Position numbers and translations under genes: made by a program
The notes under the pieces: model-generated
Databases searched by the model: none
What the model was told of the DNA's origin: nothing
The model's input: the letters and a program-made list of their open reading frames with translations, nothing else
NCBI GenBank assembly: GCA_964631235.1
Contig: CAZVZX010000010.1
Span: 1-64,000, forward strand
Direction: 5' to 3'
DNA: 64,000 nucleotides
Origin: JARKPK01 sp964631235
GTDB lineage: Bacteria; Planctomycetota; Planctomycetia; Pirellulales; Thermoguttaceae
Shown here: positions 52,446-62,797 of the stretch, in pieces
Numbering within the stretch: position 1 is the first letter of the stretch
Layout: the number at the start of each line of letters is the position of its first letter

Positions 52446-55400
52446 ATGAGCACCGGGCTTGCGTGGTGCGCGATCGGCCGGACGATGCTCGGGCTGGGCG
52501 GGCTGCTTTGGACGCACTCGCCTTTTTCGTTCTTGAATGATCTCGATAAGATCATCCCTACTGTCTTGGCCGCGCTAGCACTGTTGACCATGGTGGCCGT
52601 GGTAGGGCATGTGATTTGGCTGGCCGTCGCCGCCGTGTTCCGTCTGGTGTTCGGCCGGTCGGCTCCGGAAAAGCGGCTTTCGCCCGAGCAGTCGCAGTGC
52701 CTCTTTTGCGGTCGGGTGGTCGGCAAGGGCGATCGCCGCTGCGCGTATTGCGGCCGAGACTTGCTGGGCACGGCCGCTGAGGAATGGAACGATCTGAAAG
52801 CGGTTTTCCGGCAACTGAAGCGATGGCGGCGCACCGGCCGCATTTCCGAAGCGGAACAGATCCGTTGGCACCAATGGCTCGAAGCGCGGCGCAGCGAACT
52901 GCTTGCGGAAGGCCGCAGCGAACATGCTGCGCCATCGGCGGCGCCACAGTCTTTCTCGAAAGTTCAAGCGCCGAACGAGCAGCCATCGCCCGATCGTTCA
53001 CAGCAAGAAGGACAAGAGCAAGGCGAAGAGATCGTCGTTGCCGAAATGGTGCCCGACGAGCAGGTGCCTGCGTCGGGCCCGGCGCGCCCCTCGGACGGCG
53101 CGTCGAAGCGGCCTGCCGTGCCGCCACTTCGGCTCGAGCCGCTAACTGCCGGCGGTTCGCGGCGCGGTTCGACCCGGGCAATTGATTCGGACGAAACGCG
53201 TCCCGCATTCGACGAACGATCGGCCGCCGCAGCGCCCGTCGAGCCGGCAGCCGCGCGAACATGGGTCGATTGGTTCTCGGGCTTTCTCGAACAGCGAAAC
53301 ATCCGCTGGGGCGAGGTGATCGGGGCCGTGCTGATGGTCGGCAGCGCGGTGGCGCTGGTGATCAGTCTTTGGCAAACGCTGCAAGAGATTCGCTACTTTC
53401 CCTTCTTCTTTTCGGCGGGATTGGTGGCGGCGATCTTCGCGGCCGGGCTCTACACCCATCGGCGATGGCGATTGCAGGCCACCAGTTGCGGTCTGTTGGG
53501 CGTGGCTGCGCTGCTGACGCCGTTGGCCTTCGTCGCCTTGGCCGGCCCGCTGTTCGACGCGGCTCGGCCCGACTACACCGCGATGGGTTTGTCTCTGGTA
53601 GTGGCGGCCGTGTTGGCCGTGTTGCTCGAGCGGTCGGGTAAGGTGCTGGCGCCGAGCCTGCGCGGCCCGTTAACGTGGGGCGTGATCGGCAACAGCCTGT
53701 GGATCGTCTTTTCGTCGGCTTGGCCGAAGACGGCGGGCCAACCGGCGTGGAGCGCCGGCTGGAATGATCCGCATTGGGCGGCCGCGGCCGTTGGCTCGGG
53801 GCTGTTTCTCTCGGCCCTGGGGTGGGCGGCAACCACCGCGCTGCGCCGGCGGTTGTTGCGCAGCGAAGGCGCCTCGTTGCTCAATGTGCTGGGGCTTTCG
53901 GTGTTCGCGTTGATCGTAATGCACGGCGTTCTCTTGGCGCGCTGCGCGAATGCGGCCGCGCTGGCCGAGGCGCTGCGTCTGCTGGCCCCGTTGGCAACTG
54001 TGAGCGCGGGCGCATGCTTGGCGATGGCCGTGGCGGTTCATCGCGCCGGGCGCAGCGGCCGCGAGTCGGCCTTGGTGGGGATTGTCGCCCAAGTGGTCGG
54101 GTATTCGTCGGGCGCGGTGATGGTGCTGGGTATTGCGGCTGCTTGGCCTCAGCCGGCCGACATGCTCGCCGTGGCGGCATTCAACGCCGTTGTGCTTGCC
54201 GCGGTGGCGATTGGGCTGCGCGTGCCGCTGTTGATCGTGCCCGCAATGCTCTGCACCGCCTGGGCCGCACTGCTGCTGTTCCATCTTTGGGACGGCCGAC
54301 CGCCGCTTCCTTGGCGGCTGGGACCCGAGGCCGCCTTCGACCCGCACACGCAGCCGCGCGACTTGATCGGCGATCTGCACGTCGAGCTGCTTCTGCTTCC
54401 TTGGCGGGCGCGGTCGGTGCTGGTGTGGATCGGGTTGCAAGCCGTCTTTCTGGCAGCGGCCGAAGCAGTGGGGCGATGGCGACGGGCGGCGGCCGCGCGC
54501 TGGTTGCAGCGCGGGGCGGCCGCAGCGATGGCCCTGACCTTGGCAATTGGGCTGTTCGAGTCGCTTCGCTTCGGCGACGACCGGGCGCTGAGCGTGGGAG
54601 CAATGCTGGCGGCTGCGTTCCTGGCTGCACCGGCTGCCGTTCGCGGAGCCGACCGATCGTGGGGAATCTTGCATCAATTGGGGCTACTGGCCGCGGCCGT
54701 TGGCGGTGTGTGCTGGTTGGCCCTCAATCGCGGCTGGGCAGCGGATCCCGGCGAGTTGACGCGGCCGATCTGCTTGCACGCCTTCGCGACGACCTTCGGT
54801 TTGTTGTGCGTAGTGTGGATCGCGATGGAGTGGATCGCCGGCCGGCCGGACTGGCTGCGTCGGCTGCTTGAGCCGAGGGCTTCGGGCAGCGATCGGCCGT
54901 CGCCCGACCGCGATGCTCGGCCCGCATTCGACGCCGAGAAAACCCCGCACGGTTTGATTTCGAAGCTGCCCGGGGCACGGCAAATGCTTGCGCGCGCGCC
55001 GGGGCTTTTGGGCGACACTCCGCTTGCCCGCTGGCTGCCACATGCGGTTGTTGCGGCTGCGACGGCACTTTGCGCCGCGTCGATCGCCGCCTCCGCTTGG
55101 GTCGAGTGGGTCGAACCGCGTGCAGCCGTCGATCGCTGGGCCGCAAACGGATATGCCGCAATTCGAGCCGAGTTCTTCGGCACGACGGCACTTTGGCCGC
55201 TGGCCATCGGGGGCGTTCTCTTCCTAATGCGGCGCGCGGTCCGCTTCCGCCCACTCGATGCCGTCGCTGTTGTTTTGCTCGTGGGCATGACGGCCACGGC
55301 GGCGGCCGTGTGGACGGGCGACCCGCCCGACGCCGCCGCGCAAACCGCATCGGTCGGCGTGTCCGCCACGGCGGCCTTGCCCAACTCCGTCACCTCGGTC

Positions 55401-58220
55401 GCTGCGCCTGCCTCGACCAACGCGACCGCCGCTGCCGCTTCAACCCAATCAGCCGCGGCGACCAACGCATCTGCCGCGGCCGCGCCGCAAAGCGATCCAC
55501 TCAGCCGGCCGGACGATCCGCACGAGGCAAACGACGACCTACCGCCTCGCTTTCGCTCCCCGACGCTGCCGGCCGTGATGCCGGCATGGGCATGGTCGAT
55601 GGGGCTGGGGTTTGCCGCCTTGGCGGCAGTGTTCACGTTGTGGAACGATCGGCGTTTAGCAGGGAGATGGCTCTGTGCGCGTCCGGCCCGCTCCAAAACC
55701 GGGCCGATCGAGAACGTCTTTTGGTGGTCGGCCGTATTCGTCTTGGCCGTGCCGACCGCTGTTGCGGCCCTGCTGGTGGCGATGAATCATCTGCTGGGCA
55801 ATCAGGCCACGCCCGTCCCGCCGGCAATCCATCGCATCTTTGGCAATTATTTCTCCGTCGGCACCGTGGCTGTTCCGTGGGCGCTGTTGGCCGCGGGCAC
55901 GGCCGCTGCCGCATGGCGTTGGCGCCGCGATTCGATCGGCGGCGTTGCCGGGCTGTTGGTGCAAATCGGCGTTGTGTTGGGCTACTTGGCGCAGCGGGTC
56001 GCCGTGGCGGCTCATCCGTTCACTTGGACCGCTGCCAAGCATGCCTTGCTTCTCGCCGTCACCGCCGGAGCAATTTGGGGCTTGGCCGTTGTCGGCGTTT
56101 CGTGGGCGGCTTCGCGGCGAAGCAAAGCGCGCGGCTGGAACGGCTCGACCGATTCGGCAGGGCTCGTCAGCTTCGGTGCGTGGACGCTGCTGCTCTTTGC
56201 GATTTCGATTGGGGTGCGTGTCGGTTTGGTGCTGGCCGACCGCGGCCCGGTGCCCGTCGCCTGGCTCGACATCGTCGCATTTGCCGCGGTCGCCCTGGCC
56301 GCTGCGACGATCGCGGTGCGGCACGGTGCAAGCGCACTGGCGGCCGTGGCGTACTATGCCGCACTGACGGCGCTGCTGATGACCATGACCGCGCGCACCG
56401 ATAGCGGCGCGCTGTTCGTTTGGAAGCTCTGCGGCGCGCTGGCTTCATTCGTGTTGGTCATGGCGCTGAGCGGCTGGTTCGCACGACGCGGCCCCTTTTC
56501 GCAGTGGTTCGCCGCGCTCGACGCGGCTCGGTGCCGATTCGCTGCGCCACGGTCCGCGCCGCGCGCGGCCAATTCCCCAACCAATGCGACGGCGGATTCG
56601 ATAGGCGATTCGACAACCGCCGAATCTCGAGGGCCGGCCTCTGCGCGAACGACGTATGCCGAGAACGATGGCAGCGGCCGACGGGCCGTGCTCGGCGACA
56701 GCGATTGGTTCACCGCATCGCAATCGCTGTGGGCGTTGTTAGCGGCTGCGCTGGCCGCGGCAGTAGCCTGGGAACCGCGTTTCGATCTGCCCTACGGCGC
56801 CGAGGGCATTGCCGGTTTCGCAGGACGGCTAGCGGGCGTGGGAGCGGCGTTGATCTTGGAGGCGGCCGCCGTGGTGATGGCCTGGGCATCCGCCGGAACA
56901 CAGCGGCGATGGTGGCAGGTGGCCGCGGTTTTGAGCGTCGTGCTGACCACAACCTGCTTCGGCTGGGCGAGGCTTCCTGTCGATCCGGAATCCATCGAGG
57001 CGGCGGCTCCGCGGCTGCACCGATTGGTGGTGTTGCTGTTGACAACGACGCTGATGAGCTGCGCGTCGTGGTTCTCTTCGCGGGTATGGACTCGTCGGCC
57101 CGCTTGGATCGACCCGTGGACGGCGGCTGCGGAAATCGCCCTGCCCGGCATCGCGTGGGCCGCGGCCGCAACGCTGGTGTTGGTTGTTTGCGGCGAGTTC
57201 GGGTTGTGGTGGAACAGGGGCGTGGTTCCGATGGCGGTTTGGGCTTCGCTCACGGTTACCGCAGCGATGGTGGCCGCGGCGATTGCCGCCGTGGCCTGGG
57301 CGGTTTTCTCGGACGACCGCCATCCAGACGAGTACGAACGCAAGGCGGCCGTGTATGCCGCCGAAGCGATCGTCGGCCTAGTCGGCGTTCATCTCTACTG
57401 GTCGATGCCTTGGCTCTTCTCTTCCGGTTTGGTGCGTCAGTACTGGATGGCGATCGTGGTCGTCGGCGCGATGGTCGGCTCTGCGCTGGCCGAGTTGTTC
57501 GCCCGACGGGGACTCGCCGTTCTTTCCGAACCGTTGGAGCGCACGGCCATGCTCGCGCCTCTGGTGCCGGCGCTGGCGTTTTGGCGAGGTCAACCCTGGG
57601 GAGCCGAAACGTATTATCTCGGCGGCGCCAGCCCGATCATCTGGTTCATGATGGGCGGTTTCTACACGGTGCTGGCCGCACGGCGCGGTTCGCTTTGGCT
57701 TTCGGCCGCCGCCGTGGTGACGGGCACGGCCGGGCTGTGGGTGCTTTGGCATGGTTTCGATTGGCGGTTCGCGCGGCATCCGCAGGTGTGGTTGATTCCG
57801 CCGGGAATCATGCTGTTGGCCGTCGAGCGGTTGCAACGCGGCCGCCTGACCGACGCGGGCCGGGCGTCGCTCCGCTATTTAGCGCTGACGGTCATCTACG
57901 GCTCGTCGTTGGTCGAGTTCTGGCGATTGGTCGATGCGTCGTGGGCGCCGGCGCTGATCACGATCGGTCTGTGCATTGCCGGCGTGTTGGTGGGCATCTG
58001 GCTGCACTTGCGGTCGTTTCTGGCCGTGGCCAGCGGGTGCCTGCTTCTGGCGCTGGCGCGGCTGCTCTATTATGCCGCCTTCGAGCAAGGGCGGATGTGG
58101 CTGTTCTGGGGATTCTGCTTGTTGGCCGGGGCCGGGATGATTGCGCTGTTCGCCCTCTTCGAAAGCCGGCGCGAACAATTTGCCGCCGCGGTCGATCGTT
58201 TGCGGCAATGGGACGATTGA
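52446..58220 (+). CDS. giant zinc-ribbon, multi-span membrane protein of unknown function
   Basis: The 1,924-residue protein has an N-terminal span pair, a zinc ribbon at about residues 80-100 (CLFCGRVVGKGDRRCAYCG) and a helical segment (WNDLKAVFRQLKRWRRTGRI). A hydrophilic, low-complexity linker follows to about residue 270. From EQRNIRWGEVIGAVLMVGSA on there are several dozen hydrophobic spans to the end. Two soluble insertions break them up: an Ala/Thr/Ser-rich one near residues 960-1040 and one near 1350-1420. I recall similar very long membrane proteins in planctomycetes, all hypothetical. The NIRWGE start of the membrane part may be the family signature. ATG at 52446 is chosen; an earlier GTG is possible. 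Confidence 0.8.
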   Translation: MSTGLAWCAIGRTMLGLGGLLWTHSPFSFLNDLDKIIPTVLAALALLTMVAVVGHVIWLAVAAVFRLVFGRSAPEKRLSPEQSQCLFCGRVVGKGDRRCAYCGRDLLGTAAEEWNDLKAVFRQLKRWRRTGRISEAEQIRWHQWLEARRSELLAEGRSEHAAPSAAPQSFSKVQAPNEQPSPDRSQQEGQEQGEEIVVAEMVPDEQVPASGPARPSDGASKRPAVPPLRLEPLTAGGSRRGSTRAIDSDETRPAFDERSAAAAPVEPAAARTWVDWFSGFLEQRNIRWGEVIGAVLMVGSAVALVISLWQTLQEIRYFPFFFSAGLVAAIFAAGLYTHRRWRLQATSCGLLGVAALLTPLAFVALAGPLFDAARPDYTAMGLSLVVAAVLAVLLERSGKVLAPSLRGPLTWGVIGNSLWIVFSSAWPKTAGQPAWSAGWNDPHWAAAAVGSGLFLSALGWAATTALRRRLLRSEGASLLNVLGLSVFALIVMHGVLLARCANAAALAEALRLLAPLATVSAGACLAMAVAVHRAGRSGRESALVGIVAQVVGYSSGAVMVLGIAAAWPQPADMLAVAAFNAVVLAAVAIGLRVPLLIVPAMLCTAWAALLLFHLWDGRPPLPWRLGPEAAFDPHTQPRDLIGDLHVELLLLPWRARSVLVWIGLQAVFLAAAEAVGRWRRAAAARWLQRGAAAAMALTLAIGLFESLRFGDDRALSVGAMLAAAFLAAPAAVRGADRSWGILHQLGLLAAAVGGVCWLALNRGWAADPGELTRPICLHAFATTFGLLCVVWIAMEWIAGRPDWLRRLLEPRASGSDRPSPDRDARPAFDAEKTPHGLISKLPGARQMLARAPGLLGDTPLARWLPHAVVAAATALCAASIAASAWVEWVEPRAAVDRWAANGYAAIRAEFFGTTALWPLAIGGVLFLMRRAVRFRPLDAVAVVLLVGMTATAAAVWTGDPPDAAAQTASVGVSATAALPNSVTSVAAPASTNATAAAASTQSAAATNASAAAAPQSDPLSRPDDPHEANDDLPPRFRSPTLPAVMPAWAWSMGLGFAALAAVFTLWNDRRLAGRWLCARPARSKTGPIENVFWWSAVFVLAVPTAVAALLVAMNHLLGNQATPVPPAIHRIFGNYFSVGTVAVPWALLAAGTAAAAWRWRRDSIGGVAGLLVQIGVVLGYLAQRVAVAAHPFTWTAAKHALLLAVTAGAIWGLAVVGVSWAASRRSKARGWNGSTDSAGLVSFGAWTLLLFAISIGVRVGLVLADRGPVPVAWLDIVAFAAVALAAATIAVRHGASALAAVAYYAALTALLMTMTARTDSGALFVWKLCGALASFVLVMALSGWFARRGPFSQWFAALDAARCRFAAPRSAPRAANSPTNATADSIGDSTTAESRGPASARTTYAENDGSGRRAVLGDSDWFTASQSLWALLAAALAAAVAWEPRFDLPYGAEGIAGFAGRLAGVGAALILEAAAVVMAWASAGTQRRWWQVAAVLSVVLTTTCFGWARLPVDPESIEAAAPRLHRLVVLLLTTTLMSCASWFSSRVWTRRPAWIDPWTAAAEIALPGIAWAAAATLVLVVCGEFGLWWNRGVVPMAVWASLTVTAAMVAAAIAAVAWAVFSDDRHPDEYERKAAVYAAEAIVGLVGVHLYWSMPWLFSSGLVRQYWMAIVVVGAMVGSALAELFARRGLAVLSEPLERTAMLAPLVPALAFWRGQPWGAETYYLGGASPIIWFMMGGFYTVLAARRGSLWLSAAAVVTGTAGLWVLWHGFDWRFARHPQVWLIPPGIMLLAVERLQRGRLTDAGRASLRYLALTVIYGSSLVEFWRLVDASWAPALITIGLCIAGVLVGIWLHLRSFLAVASGCLLLALARLLYYAAFEQGRMWLFWGFCLLAGAGMIALFALFESRREQFAAAVDRLRQWDD

Positions 58221-58447
58221 CATTGACCGCAGGCTTGCGGTTGCGCAACGGGCGGCGGGGCCGCTATGGAGCGCATCGAGTTACGGATATACTGGTGAAG
58301 CTGCCCAAAAAGGAAAAGCCGTTCGGCCTGCGGTGTGCGCGCTCGGCTGGAGCGGTTTGCTCATGACCGCCCTGCCCGTTGCGCTCAACCGTTGACTTCG
58401 GGCTTCGCGGAACATTGGCTGGTGCGGAGCCGTTGCGAGGGTTCATC

Positions 58448-61400
58448 GTGGCGAAAATCCTGAATCGTCTTTCCGCCGAGGTTCAACAACTGGTCCGGGA
58501 CTGCCTGGGCTATCTGAATCTCTCCGGCGGAACGTTTGATCCGACATTCTATGCGAACCTCAACGCCCTGTTCGCCCATTTCGACAAACGCAAGTCGGAG
58601 CTGACCGTTTCCAGGCTTCACCAATGCTTGCTGGAAGGATGCACCGCCTTTGCCGGCGATGGCCGGGCATTTGCCGATTTGTCGCAAGCTCGCGCGGCAA
58701 TCGAGCTGGTGTTCAATCATTTGTTGCCGGCTTATCGGGAGTTTCATGCCGACCTCTTGTCGCATCTTTCCGACGGGCAGCTCTTTCGCCCGTTTTTCAT
58801 TGCGCGGGCATTCGAGCACGCTTTGCGGCAGGGGCCGCCCTGGACGGATCGCGAACGGATTGTCGCCGGGGCGCTGCACGGGCTGAACGACTATGTCGGT
58901 TATCGGCCCGTGGCCGTGCTGCACGACGACCGCAAAATGGAACCGTACGCCCACGAATGGGTTTGCCCGATGCCGCTGTACGTAAAGGGCGCGGGCGTAG
59001 AGCACGGCCCATACGCGCCGCTGGTGGAGCGAGCATTGGCGATTCTGTCGGAAACGCCGGCTGATATCCTCTTTCAAGCATTTTTCGATGTCGAGTTGCT
59101 CGACGAGCTGTCGGTGGATCCGCGCGCCTACGACTTCCAGCATCCGAATCACAAGCGGGCGAATTATTTGTACGGCCAGTGGGATTTGTCGCACCTCGAC
59201 CTTTCCGGCCGTTCCCGGCGATTCGTCGTGCATGACGTGCTGATCGAAACGCTGTTGAATTGGGTAACCAGTCAAAGAAAGCAGAAACGCGAAGAGCTGT
59301 TGTTCGAGGCGGCGGCCGTGTTGGCCGGAACGATGCTGATGGGCTCGGGCGTCAGCGGCAATCGGCCCGACGCCCACGATTCGACGGTGACGGCAACGAC
59401 CATCCTTCAGCGGATTGCCGACTACCGCGACGCCTTTTACGAGCGGCTGCTCGAGCGCGTTCCGGGCGACCACGGCGAGCGGCTGCGGCGCGAGGCGATC
59501 GAACACCAGCAGCCCTTCGGGGCGGTGCGAAAACAGTTGAATCAAGCGGTTCTTCGCCGCCGCGCCTTGCAAATGCAGCAGTCGGCGCTGGCGGAGTTGT
59601 ACGCCGAGATGAACTATCCGACGCGGGCGATGCATGAGGCCGAAACGGTGCCGGCCGCTTCCGTACGAATGAGAACCCAGATTCTCTGCCGCTGCGTGGC
59701 CGTCGATGAAGACATCAACGCCGGGCGCCTCGCCGAGGCGGCCGCCGCTTTGCCCGAGATCGAAGCGCTGATCCAGCGGGCCATCGAGTGCGGCGCCCTG
59801 ATCGATCCTTGGAACATTTTGGGGTTCGGCGGGCAATACAGCCTGTTCAGCGGGCCGGAAAACAGCATCAACGACGACCGGGTCGATGACCTGATCGATT
59901 TGGTCAGCTCGGTCTTCGAGTTGTATGTGTCGCTGCAAACGGCTGCCGCGGCCGCGGGCGATCACACCCTGAGGCGGCAGGCAGCCGCGTTGCTCGAACG
60001 CTGGAGCAATTGGTGGCGAAAATACGCCACGACCGAAGTCAGCAGCGTGCGCCGCCTTTCGGGACCGGAAATCTGCGAAGCCGCCCACCACGTGGCCGAC
60101 GCCCTCAGCGCATGGCATCAGGCGGGCGCGGCGGCCGGCGATGTGGGTTTTTGGCGCGGCCATGTCGAGTTGTTCGGCAATCCGCAGGCGTACAGCCTGG
60201 TCTTGTCCGAGTTGTTGCGCCGTCACGATGCCGCGGCGTCGATGGCGTTGTTGGTCCATTGGCTCAGCCGGCACGAAGAGGTCGATTTGAACGACGACGA
60301 GTCTTCGTTCACCGGCTATGCCTTGGAATGGATGGAACGGTTGTGGCGTCCGGCCGAAAGCGATGCTGTCGGCGCCCAGCGATCAATGGCCGAGCGTTGG
60401 CAACTGGCCGTCAAGTTCCTCGACTTCCTCGAAGCCAATGCCGACGACTACTGGCGGGCGCCCTCGTTGGATTGGTCCATCGCCCTGGAGCGCGACGATG
60501 ACGCCGCGCTCGACCGCATCGACGACATGCTCGAAGAGTTCGGCGACCGCGAGCTCGGCGAAGGCGGATGGAGCGAATCTCTTTCGTCGGCGTACGACGA
60601 AATGACCTTTCGCGACAGCGCCGACGACGGCGTCGAAGGCGAAACGCACGAGTTCGGCCCGTCGGCCTTAGAGCAGGAACTGCTCGCGGTGATCGGCGAG
60701 GTGAGCGAACGGCTCGAGTTTCTCAACGCGGTGGCCGAAATGTGGCGCGGCGCGGCGCTGGCCTCGCTGCCGGCCGCCGACCAATTGCCCGGACGCGACG
60801 ATACCTTGCGGGCGTGGCGGATCCAGGCCGAGCGCAACGCCAAGGAACTCGACGAGATTTTGGTGCGCGTCCATCGCAGCCGAATTCCGCAGCCGCGGGC
60901 GAGTCAGGCGGCTTTGATGGAATACGATCGCCAGCGAAGCATCAAAGAATCGCTCGTGGAAGAGCTGATCCGCGCCTGCGTCGAAATGCGCGATACGGCG
61001 CGGATTCTGGCGGCTGCACAGCATCGGCTCGACCACGGGGCGTCCGCCTCGGCGGCGGAACAATCGCTGATCGCTCTCTTGCATGCCGCCCTCCGCGGAG
61101 ACGCCGCGGCCGTGCGCGATCGTTGGCCGGAAGTCTTCGACACACTGCGGAATGAACAGCTCTTGTATTTGCCGCCCGCTCGGGGCGGAAGTCCGCACCG
61201 CGTCGTCGTCGTGCGCGGGCTGCATTGCATTCTCCGCCGCTTGGTGACCTACCTGCCTCGTCTCGGCTTGCTTTTGGAAACGCGCGATCTGCTCTCAGCG
61301 ATCAATATGATCGAGTTCACCCATTCGATCGGGCCGGGCGCGATCACCGAGTTCGATCAACTGTTTCGCGCCGGGTGCGAGGCGATCTGCCGTTGCGTCG

Positions 61401-62428
61401 TCGAATCGCGCGCAACATGGACGAAAATACGCGGGGCGAATCGGGCCGACGAGCGGCTGCTCGATGTCCTCGACGAGATCGTCGGCTCGCTGACGCAGCT
61501 CTGGTTGTTGCACAGCAATACGATGCGCCTTTCGGTGGTCGAGCTCTTGAACGACGAAGACCTTTGGCGCCAAGTGCGGCAGTTCATCGAACGCTACGGC
61601 GGAGAACTGTTCTTGCAGCAGTTCATGTACTTCGGCAACCTTCGCGCGATCTTGCTGCAAGGCGTCGAGCAATGGTTGAACGCCTTGGAGGAAGACACAC
61701 CCGAGGAGGAACGGCCGCTGCTGTTGCGCGACTTGGGACGGCGGCTTTCGCAAAAAGAAGCCGTGGACCGCCTGGAACTGATTATCGAATCGGTCGTGGA
61801 GAACTACGGCGCGTACATCGACTATAATTCGTCAACCACTCAGTCGGACCGCGGCGAACGGCTCTACACCCTGCTCGACTTTCTCCGGCTTGTGGCGCGG
61901 TTCAATCGTGTCATTTGGAACTTGGAGCCGGTGGTGATCGCGCATCGAGTGCTGCTCGAACAGGGATGCCATGATGACGCCGCCGCTTGGCGCGAAGAGT
62001 TTTATTACCGCACGGAAATCATCCGCAGCGATTATCGTCGCGAGTATCAGTCGCTGGTCCGCGAGCACGGAATGACGCTGGCGAGCGTCTCCCAGCAGAT
62101 CGAATTCGGAATCCCCGCGATGGTCGAAACCGCCCGACTGCGCGCCGCGGTGGCGGCGGCCGTGCGCGCCCCGAACCGAAATGAAGAAAGCAAAGAAGCC
62201 GGCAATCTGCAAAGCATTGTCGACCGATTCAAGTTCATGAACACCGGCACGGGCGTCGAACTGCCCGGTTGGCTCGCGGCTCTGGAAGACGAATATTCGC
62301 GTCAGTCGGATATTCAAGAACTCGGCATCGATCCGAAGGCAGCCGATCCCCTCTTGCATCTGCCCCAAACTCTTTTGCCGCTGAAGACCGTCAAACAGAT
62401 CGCGCGCAAATTCTGGTCGATCGATTGA
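58448..62428 (+). CDS. giant soluble protein of unknown function
   Basis: The 1,326-residue protein has no signal peptide and no clear membrane span. It is rich in Glu, Arg, Leu and Ala, and mostly helical by eye. Recognisable stretches include LYGQWDLSHLDLSGRSRRFV and HDVLIETLLNW at about 250-285, an acidic DDMLEEFGDRELGEG segment near 690, and EYSRQSDIQELGIDPKA near the C terminus. No catalytic motif or known repeat could be named. GTG at 58448 (GAGGG upstream) is preferred to the upstream in-frame codons. It follows the giant membrane protein by 227 bases on the same strand, and the pair may act together. Confidence 0.82.
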   Translation: MAKILNRLSAEVQQLVRDCLGYLNLSGGTFDPTFYANLNALFAHFDKRKSELTVSRLHQCLLEGCTAFAGDGRAFADLSQARAAIELVFNHLLPAYREFHADLLSHLSDGQLFRPFFIARAFEHALRQGPPWTDRERIVAGALHGLNDYVGYRPVAVLHDDRKMEPYAHEWVCPMPLYVKGAGVEHGPYAPLVERALAILSETPADILFQAFFDVELLDELSVDPRAYDFQHPNHKRANYLYGQWDLSHLDLSGRSRRFVVHDVLIETLLNWVTSQRKQKREELLFEAAAVLAGTMLMGSGVSGNRPDAHDSTVTATTILQRIADYRDAFYERLLERVPGDHGERLRREAIEHQQPFGAVRKQLNQAVLRRRALQMQQSALAELYAEMNYPTRAMHEAETVPAASVRMRTQILCRCVAVDEDINAGRLAEAAAALPEIEALIQRAIECGALIDPWNILGFGGQYSLFSGPENSINDDRVDDLIDLVSSVFELYVSLQTAAAAAGDHTLRRQAAALLERWSNWWRKYATTEVSSVRRLSGPEICEAAHHVADALSAWHQAGAAAGDVGFWRGHVELFGNPQAYSLVLSELLRRHDAAASMALLVHWLSRHEEVDLNDDESSFTGYALEWMERLWRPAESDAVGAQRSMAERWQLAVKFLDFLEANADDYWRAPSLDWSIALERDDDAALDRIDDMLEEFGDRELGEGGWSESLSSAYDEMTFRDSADDGVEGETHEFGPSALEQELLAVIGEVSERLEFLNAVAEMWRGAALASLPAADQLPGRDDTLRAWRIQAERNAKELDEILVRVHRSRIPQPRASQAALMEYDRQRSIKESLVEELIRACVEMRDTARILAAAQHRLDHGASASAAEQSLIALLHAALRGDAAAVRDRWPEVFDTLRNEQLLYLPPARGGSPHRVVVVRGLHCILRRLVTYLPRLGLLLETRDLLSAINMIEFTHSIGPGAITEFDQLFRAGCEAICRCVVESRATWTKIRGANRADERLLDVLDEIVGSLTQLWLLHSNTMRLSVVELLNDEDLWRQVRQFIERYGGELFLQQFMYFGNLRAILLQGVEQWLNALEEDTPEEERPLLLRDLGRRLSQKEAVDRLELIIESVVENYGAYIDYNSSTTQSDRGERLYTLLDFLRLVARFNRVIWNLEPVVIAHRVLLEQGCHDDAAAWREEFYYRTEIIRSDYRREYQSLVREHGMTLASVSQQIEFGIPAMVETARLRAAVAAAVRAPNRNEESKEAGNLQSIVDRFKFMNTGTGVELPGWLAALEDEYSRQSDIQELGIDPKAADPLLHLPQTLLPLKTVKQIARKFWSID

Positions 62429-62797
62429 TTCTCACGCGGCAGAGGACACTCTTCGTCCGAACGCGCGTTGCTGCGGCGCGGGGCCGGTCGGCCCTACGCG
62501 CAAACGTGGCAATTCGCTCCGGGTTCGCTTCCGACCGCGGCAGTGCATCCCGCCGCCCATGCTCGGCCGGTGCCGACCGATCGTTTTTTGTCAGCCTTGG
62601 CTGGCATAGGGCAGCGGCAACGTGGTTCTCCGCAGTTCATCGGAAGGATCGACCGTTCGTATCGAACATACGGCTCAACACCCCTCGGCGACCGAGACGA
62701 TTCTTCATCCCCCTCTACTTCCTCCGCGCATCGTTCTTGCCGACAAGCTAAGTTTTTACGTCAATCGGAACACCAACGCGGGGCGGGATCAGAGCCA
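62429..62797. other. intergenic region, nothing recognised
   Basis: 369 bases between two plus-strand genes. No gene or repeat seen; the promoter of the response-regulator gene is probably here. Confidence 0.45.

Noticed and set aside
56420..58366. 648-codon plus-strand open frame
   Set aside because: Out-of-frame reading of the giant membrane protein gene, Arg/Gly-rich and without spans.
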